Source of the DNA: Callaeas wilsoni
Taxonomy: Eukaryota > Chordata > Aves > Passeriformes > Callaeidae
Length of the DNA: 64,000 nt
Direction: 5' to 3'
Assembly (NCBI GenBank): GCA_013398955.1
Contig: VWPU01017878.1
Span: 1 to 64,000, forward strand
Below, piece after piece: positions 60,101-64,000 of the stretch. The notes under the pieces were generated by a model. That model did no database searches and was not told where the DNA came from. It was given only the letters and a program-made list of their open reading frames with translations. A program made the position numbers and the translations under genes. Position 1 is the first letter of the stretch; every line of letters begins with the position of its first letter.

Positions 60101-62126
60101 CTACGTCTTACTTCCTCTTACTTTCCCCTTGTCTCTTTCAACAGATATTTTGCACCAAAAGAAACGTTCGCATAAAGTTCTCTGAATGTATTAAGAGGGA
60201 AGAGGATGGATAAGCAATCATTTGCACACACACCTAAGATTAAGTTAAAAATCTGGTTTATTTGAAACTGTGAAATCAAAGTCCAATAAATAAAATGTTT
60301 TACATCAACACTGGACACTATGTAGGAAAACTCTCTTAAGACTGGATTGTTCCCTTGGTGCCCCAAGTATGGATGAACCATGAAATGATTTCCCAGCTCG
60401 CCGCAGCTGTTCTCTCTACAATCGTTCCCCTTCATGGCAAGCCTGATGCACACCGCCAAATTCCCCCCATGCTGGAGTCCCACCAGTACCAGCAGAACTG
60501 CCCCAAAGATGACAGGGCTCACAGGGCAGAGGCTGTAAGAGCAAGAATTAGGACCTACGTTTCAGGACTTCTAGAGAGCATCCCTCTTCTTCACTCAAAG
60601 ACCTCTGAACAGGTTCCATGAACTGTGTGCTATGGCCAGGTATATTTTATTTTTTAATTTTTAATGAGCTATTATTAGACTACAAGATCCCACTGTTTCT
60701 TAATCACTTTTTCGGGTGGGGTGTGCAACTGATCCCATAGATGTTATGTTTGTTTAACACTACTATTAAATTACTAGGTTCTTCCAAAGAGCAGGTTCTC
60801 TCTAAGTAACCGTATGTTAAATACACATTAAAACTCTGTGAAGTAATCATATGAAAATATTAAGATTTTATCCAAAATATAACTCCAAATAACTTATAGA
60901 ACCTCAGGCAAGAAGTCACCAAATTCTGCTAAAAATGTCACACCCCTTCAGAAACAGCAATAAAACATTCTGTATCTGCTGTAAAAACTATGGCACAGGG
61001 CAAAAGTATACTACCTTAAAAAATAGAAACAAGCTTGGGCATCTCACCCTTTCCTTCTAACACTGGCACAAGTGAACTCTATTTCTTCTTAGAAAGGAGG
61101 GTGGGGAGAGGGAGATGAAGAGGAGGAAATAAAACCAACACATCTTACAGGTTATTTATTATGTAACTGGCTGTTAATACTGGAGGCACTCTTTGATAAG
61201 CCAGATGAAAACAAGCATATCCAGAAAGGACACTACTCAACAAGGCCTCAATGTGGCCACCAGTTTTTGCTTCAACACAAGTGAACCTTCTTTTCTGTAA
61301 TCTGCAACAGAGATGTTAATCCATACTGAAGGTAAGTCTATTTGGGTTTTATACTATTGTGATGCTCTCTATAGGCCAACAAGAACTAATCACTACACAA
61401 GTATCATTGGTTCAGGTACTCAACAGTTTAAAGTCTTGATGCTACCAATTAATCCAGTTTCAGCTTGTATCATTTCTGACCCAAGGGACTTCAAGCCAGG
61501 GATCTAATTTGCTGGGGAGTAGGCTCTGCTCAAGTTACTACCTCATAAAACAGCAATTTAAAATGTCAGATTTTTCACCAATTTGGGTGATATTTGGATA
61601 GGGCTTCTACACATAAGTGATGTGCACAGAGGTCATACACTCCATGTATCAAAGCAATTTGACACTCTCCAAAGCAGCTTTGTTTTTGAAAATTAAATAA
61701 ATGCTGCTGCCAAGCTTTGAACAATTTAAACAACCAGGCTTCAACACCAAATGAAAAGGATAAACACTTCTGGTTAGCAAGATCTATTTAACAGATAACA
61801 CAACCATCTCAATTCAGTTCACTGTAACACTTCAATGGGCACCCAAAAGCCCCTCAGTCCTCACCATGTTAATACTAGGCAGGAACTACAGATCACCAGA
61901 CTTAACTGGCACAGGTATTTTGACTTGAGGAAAAAACCACAATGCCATGTATTTCACTGCTATCAATGCGCTGGGAATTTGAAGGGGCAATGGATGTAAA
62001 GGCCGCAATCACTTCTTGAGTAGATAAACCAAAAATAGGTCGAAAATATCAAGACTTAAAAATACAAATAATCAAATACGTGTTTTTCACATAGTTTACC
62101 TTGTTATTTTAACCAACATTACACAT
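57118..62126. other. Intergenic sequence between ADNP2 and RECK, no gene recognised
   Basis: AT-rich with a G/T-rich tract at 58801-58920. Possible far 3' UTR of ADNP2 extends into it by an unknown distance (several minus-strand AATAAA matches, e.g. at 59931-59936). The 134-codon minus frame at 60118-60522 has no recognisable domain. Confidence 0.5.
58801..58920 (+). repeat. G/T-rich tract with G-quadruplex motif
   Basis: About 120 bp almost without A or C on the + strand. The core 58846-58872 has four G runs of 4, 6, 4 and 3 with loops of 1, 6 and 3 nt, which fits the canonical quadruplex rule. Confidence 0.85.
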
Positions 62127-62522
62127 TTTATTACTTAGAAAAGATGATACTGCAGAAAAATAAAATAAAATTTGGGTTTAACAGGACAAGTGTTTTACAC
62201 GGTGGTATAAAAAATGTAATGGGAGCCTGGAGGGGAAGAAAAAGAAATGGAAGTGGAACAAAACAAAACAAAACAAACCCCACAACACTACCCCCAGGAA
62301 AGGTAAAAAGCTAGAACAAATTCCAGATGATTAAGTCTGAAGGTTTTAGCTTTTAAAATACACAACTACGTGTGCCTTTCACAATAACAGTCACAAGTGA
62401 ACGATACTTTTCCTACTACTGCACCCTTCAACAGGCCAGTCTGCAAGTTAAAACAATATAATAAACTGCTAAATTGTAAGTATGCAACTATGGATTGCTT
62501 TTAGCTGTTATAAAAAGCTAAG
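62127..62522 (-). other. ADNP2: ADNP2 3' UTR (proximal part, end uncertain)
   Basis: Follows the ADNP2 stop codon. The first minus-strand AATAAA lies at 62127-62132 (read as TTTATT on +). It is AT-rich without other features. The true polyadenylation site may be further away. Confidence 0.4.
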
Positions 62523-64000
62523 TTACATATCCAATGGTCCATCTTTTAAATTCAAACTGTGCTTAATGTTTTTTAGTTCAGACATACTGAAACCCATCAG
62601 CACAGATGGTTTGTGATGTTTTATCGCCTTTAAGCATGTATTCCTCATTTTTCCAAAGAATGACGCAACATCAATTTTCCATGCATATAGCAGCAAGGAA
62701 AGTAATTCCACCTCTTTTTTTGAAGGATATGGCCTCTTGTGAAAGTAGTCTGACAAAAACTGTTTCTGTGCCTCATATGAATTGTGATCATACTGATTAG
62801 GATCTACTGCTAGAAAGCGGAGATCCTCACTAGAAGGAAGCTTCCTCATCTCAGTCCTAATCTTTTGTCGTTTGAAAGGCACTACCCCTGAATTCATTTC
62901 ATTCTCTGGAGACAGAGCTATGCCAGTACTTAAGCTCAGCGGCTGCTGTTCCTTATTCCTTTGGTCTTCTGCAACAAGGCAGGAATCTGACTGCTTTCTT
63001 TTCAGTACCACAGAAAGATGCTTCTCACCATTCACAAAGAGCAGCTCTTTCCTCTCAGTGCGCTCAAGCTGCATCTTCAGGCTCGAGTTGGTGTCTTTGG
63101 GAGCACTTCTACAACGGAGCAAATGTACAGCAATAGCTGTCAGAGTCATATTTCCAGTGTACACACCACAACAGTGGATGCACTTGAAAGCAGGAGACTT
63201 TAAAATCGTATGCACAGTCGGCATTATATGATGCCGCTCTTTCAAATGCTTTTCATAGGTTTCTCTACCAGCAAATGTACCTAAGCAAAAGGGACAGGTG
63301 AACATTTTTCTGGTGCATCTCCTGTTCACTTGTGCTGTCTGAGGTTTCACTTTGATGTAAACAGGGACAAGAATTGTTGAATATATTCCAACAAGCACTG
63401 CCAAATGTACTTCTCTTTCACCCATGTCTTCATCTGGTAGCACTGTGTTGAAATCAAAGTGTGGAAACACAAGGCCACCCTGAGCATCGTTACCTAGCTG
63501 AATTCCTCTGTTGCTGTAACTCGCATGCAACTGCTTTCTCCCATTGTGTGCAGTTTTATTGTGCTCCACGAGGCTTTTTAAGTCATAGAAAGTACCTGTG
63601 CAAAACAAGCAAGATAAGCCATGCATGAAGATATGCTTCATGAGCTCTTCCTCACAGAGAAAACATTTACAAGCGTAACACCGGATCGCCTTTTCTGTCA
63701 TCCTCAGAAAGGGTGCGCAAGCTGCAAGTTTGTGAGGTTCTGGGGTTTCTACTTTTACTTCACGTGGTTTGTGGGCCACCTCCATGTGCACCTCGTAGAC
63801 ATTTGATGGGAAAAGCTCATTACAAACAGGGCAAGTCTTCCACTGCTTGGCCTGTCTGACAGCCTGGCTTGTTTCAGGAGCAGGCGGGGAGGCCTGTAAG
63901 GATACATTCTCAGAGGTCAGAACCACGGGAGGAGAGGGAGCATTGGCTGGCGACTGCGACAGCTGAGTCACTGACCCCGACTGCATGAGCTGGATGGGCA
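62523..64000 (-). CDS. ADNP2: ADNP2, C-terminal part (zinc fingers and homeodomain), partial
   Basis: One open frame that ends at TAA 62523-62525 and is still open at the window edge: codons before Met 63986 read Pro-Ile-Gln-Leu, which continues ADNP2-like sequence. So this Met is internal and the N-terminal part of the protein lies outside. Numbering from that Met, the visible 487 residues contain C2H2-type fingers at about 52-72, 103-122, 126-147, 231-252 and 269-292 (the last ends His-Cys), a basic patch (PFKRQKIR, 370-377) suited to nuclear import, and a divergent homeodomain at about 400-458 ending in Lys-Pro-Ser-Val-Leu-Met-Gly-Phe. This order and the motif KQWKTCPVCNELFPSNVY identify ADNP2 rather than ADNP. 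Known for the family: nuclear protein; ADNP works with CHD4 and HP1 (ChAHP complex) and ADNP2 in a related complex that silences retrotransposons. Its last coding exon is very long in other vertebrates, which fits an intronless stretch. It is convergent with RECK. Confidence 0.94.
   Translation of the reverse strand, partial: PIQLMQSGSVTQLSQSPANAPSPPVVLTSENVSLQASPPAPETSQAVRQAKQWKTCPVCNELFPSNVYEVHMEVAHKPREVKVETPEPHKLAACAPFLRMTEKAIRCYACKCFLCEEELMKHIFMHGLSCLFCTGTFYDLKSLVEHNKTAHNGRKQLHASYSNRGIQLGNDAQGGLVFPHFDFNTVLPDEDMGEREVHLAVLVGIYSTILVPVYIKVKPQTAQVNRRCTRKMFTCPFCLGTFAGRETYEKHLKERHHIMPTVHTILKSPAFKCIHCCGVYTGNMTLTAIAVHLLRCRSAPKDTNSSLKMQLERTERKELLFVNGEKHLSVVLKRKQSDSCLVAEDQRNKEQQPLSLSTGIALSPENEMNSGVVPFKRQKIRTEMRKLPSSEDLRFLAVDPNQYDHNSYEAQKQFLSDYFHKRPYPSKKEVELLSLLLYAWKIDVASFFGKMRNTCLKAIKHHKPSVLMGFSMSELKNIKHSLNLKDGPLDM

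Noticed and set aside
60118..60522. 134-codon minus-strand ORF with a hydrophobic, signal-like N-terminus
   Set aside because: No known family, no partner exons and no visible conservation; one such frame is expected by chance in 15 kb of intergenic DNA. Worth only an RNA-seq check.
1..64000. CRISPR arrays, operons, tRNA or rRNA genes, integrated viral genes
   Set aside because: None seen; the window is eukaryotic genomic DNA and no internal retroviral coding region accompanies the LTRs.

Overview
This is vertebrate nuclear DNA, almost certainly from a bird. Two things show this: fragments of the CR1 LINE family (with its typical 3' tail) recur throughout, and there are two LTRs of a type common in bird genomes. 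I cannot name the species. Coding sequence is sparse, sits in small exons with GT-AG introns, and the bulk is AT-rich intron and intergenic DNA.

Positions 1-46,500 hold one complete gene on the + strand, RECK (reversion-inducing cysteine-rich protein with Kazal motifs). The window opens in its CpG-rich promoter. I could place all 21 coding exons with matching phases from the ATG at 120 to the TAA at 45,303. The spliced reading frame is 2,892 nt (963 residues), close to the 971 residues of the human protein. It encodes a signal peptide, five cysteine-knot (CC) repeats, a frizzled-like cysteine-rich domain, EGF-like segments, three Kazal motifs and a hydrophobic C-terminal tail for GPI anchoring. 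The 3' UTR carries a 147-bp tandem duplication and ends at a clear poly(A) signal near 46,473.

Intron contents: CR1 fragments in introns 1, 2, 3, 4 and 6; a 526-bp solo LTR with intact 5-bp target-site duplications in intron 4; a decayed related LTR in intron 13; and a candidate alternative or poison exon in intron 10.

Positions 46,500-62,100 are intergenic, with CR1 pieces, AT-rich simple repeats and one G-rich tract; I see no convincing gene there. From 62,523 to the window edge, on the - strand, lies the C-terminal part of ADNP2, a zinc-finger and homeodomain chromatin protein. Its frame is still open at position 64,000. RECK and ADNP2 are therefore convergent neighbours. They have no known shared pathway: one acts at the cell surface on Wnt7 signalling and metalloproteases, the other in the nucleus.

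I found no previously undescribed multi-gene system. The observations most worth checking are the in-frame alternative exon in RECK intron 10, the sharply bounded GC/CpG island over RECK exon 18, the 3' UTR duplication, the RECK-ADNP2 linkage, and several perfect inverted repeats in introns.
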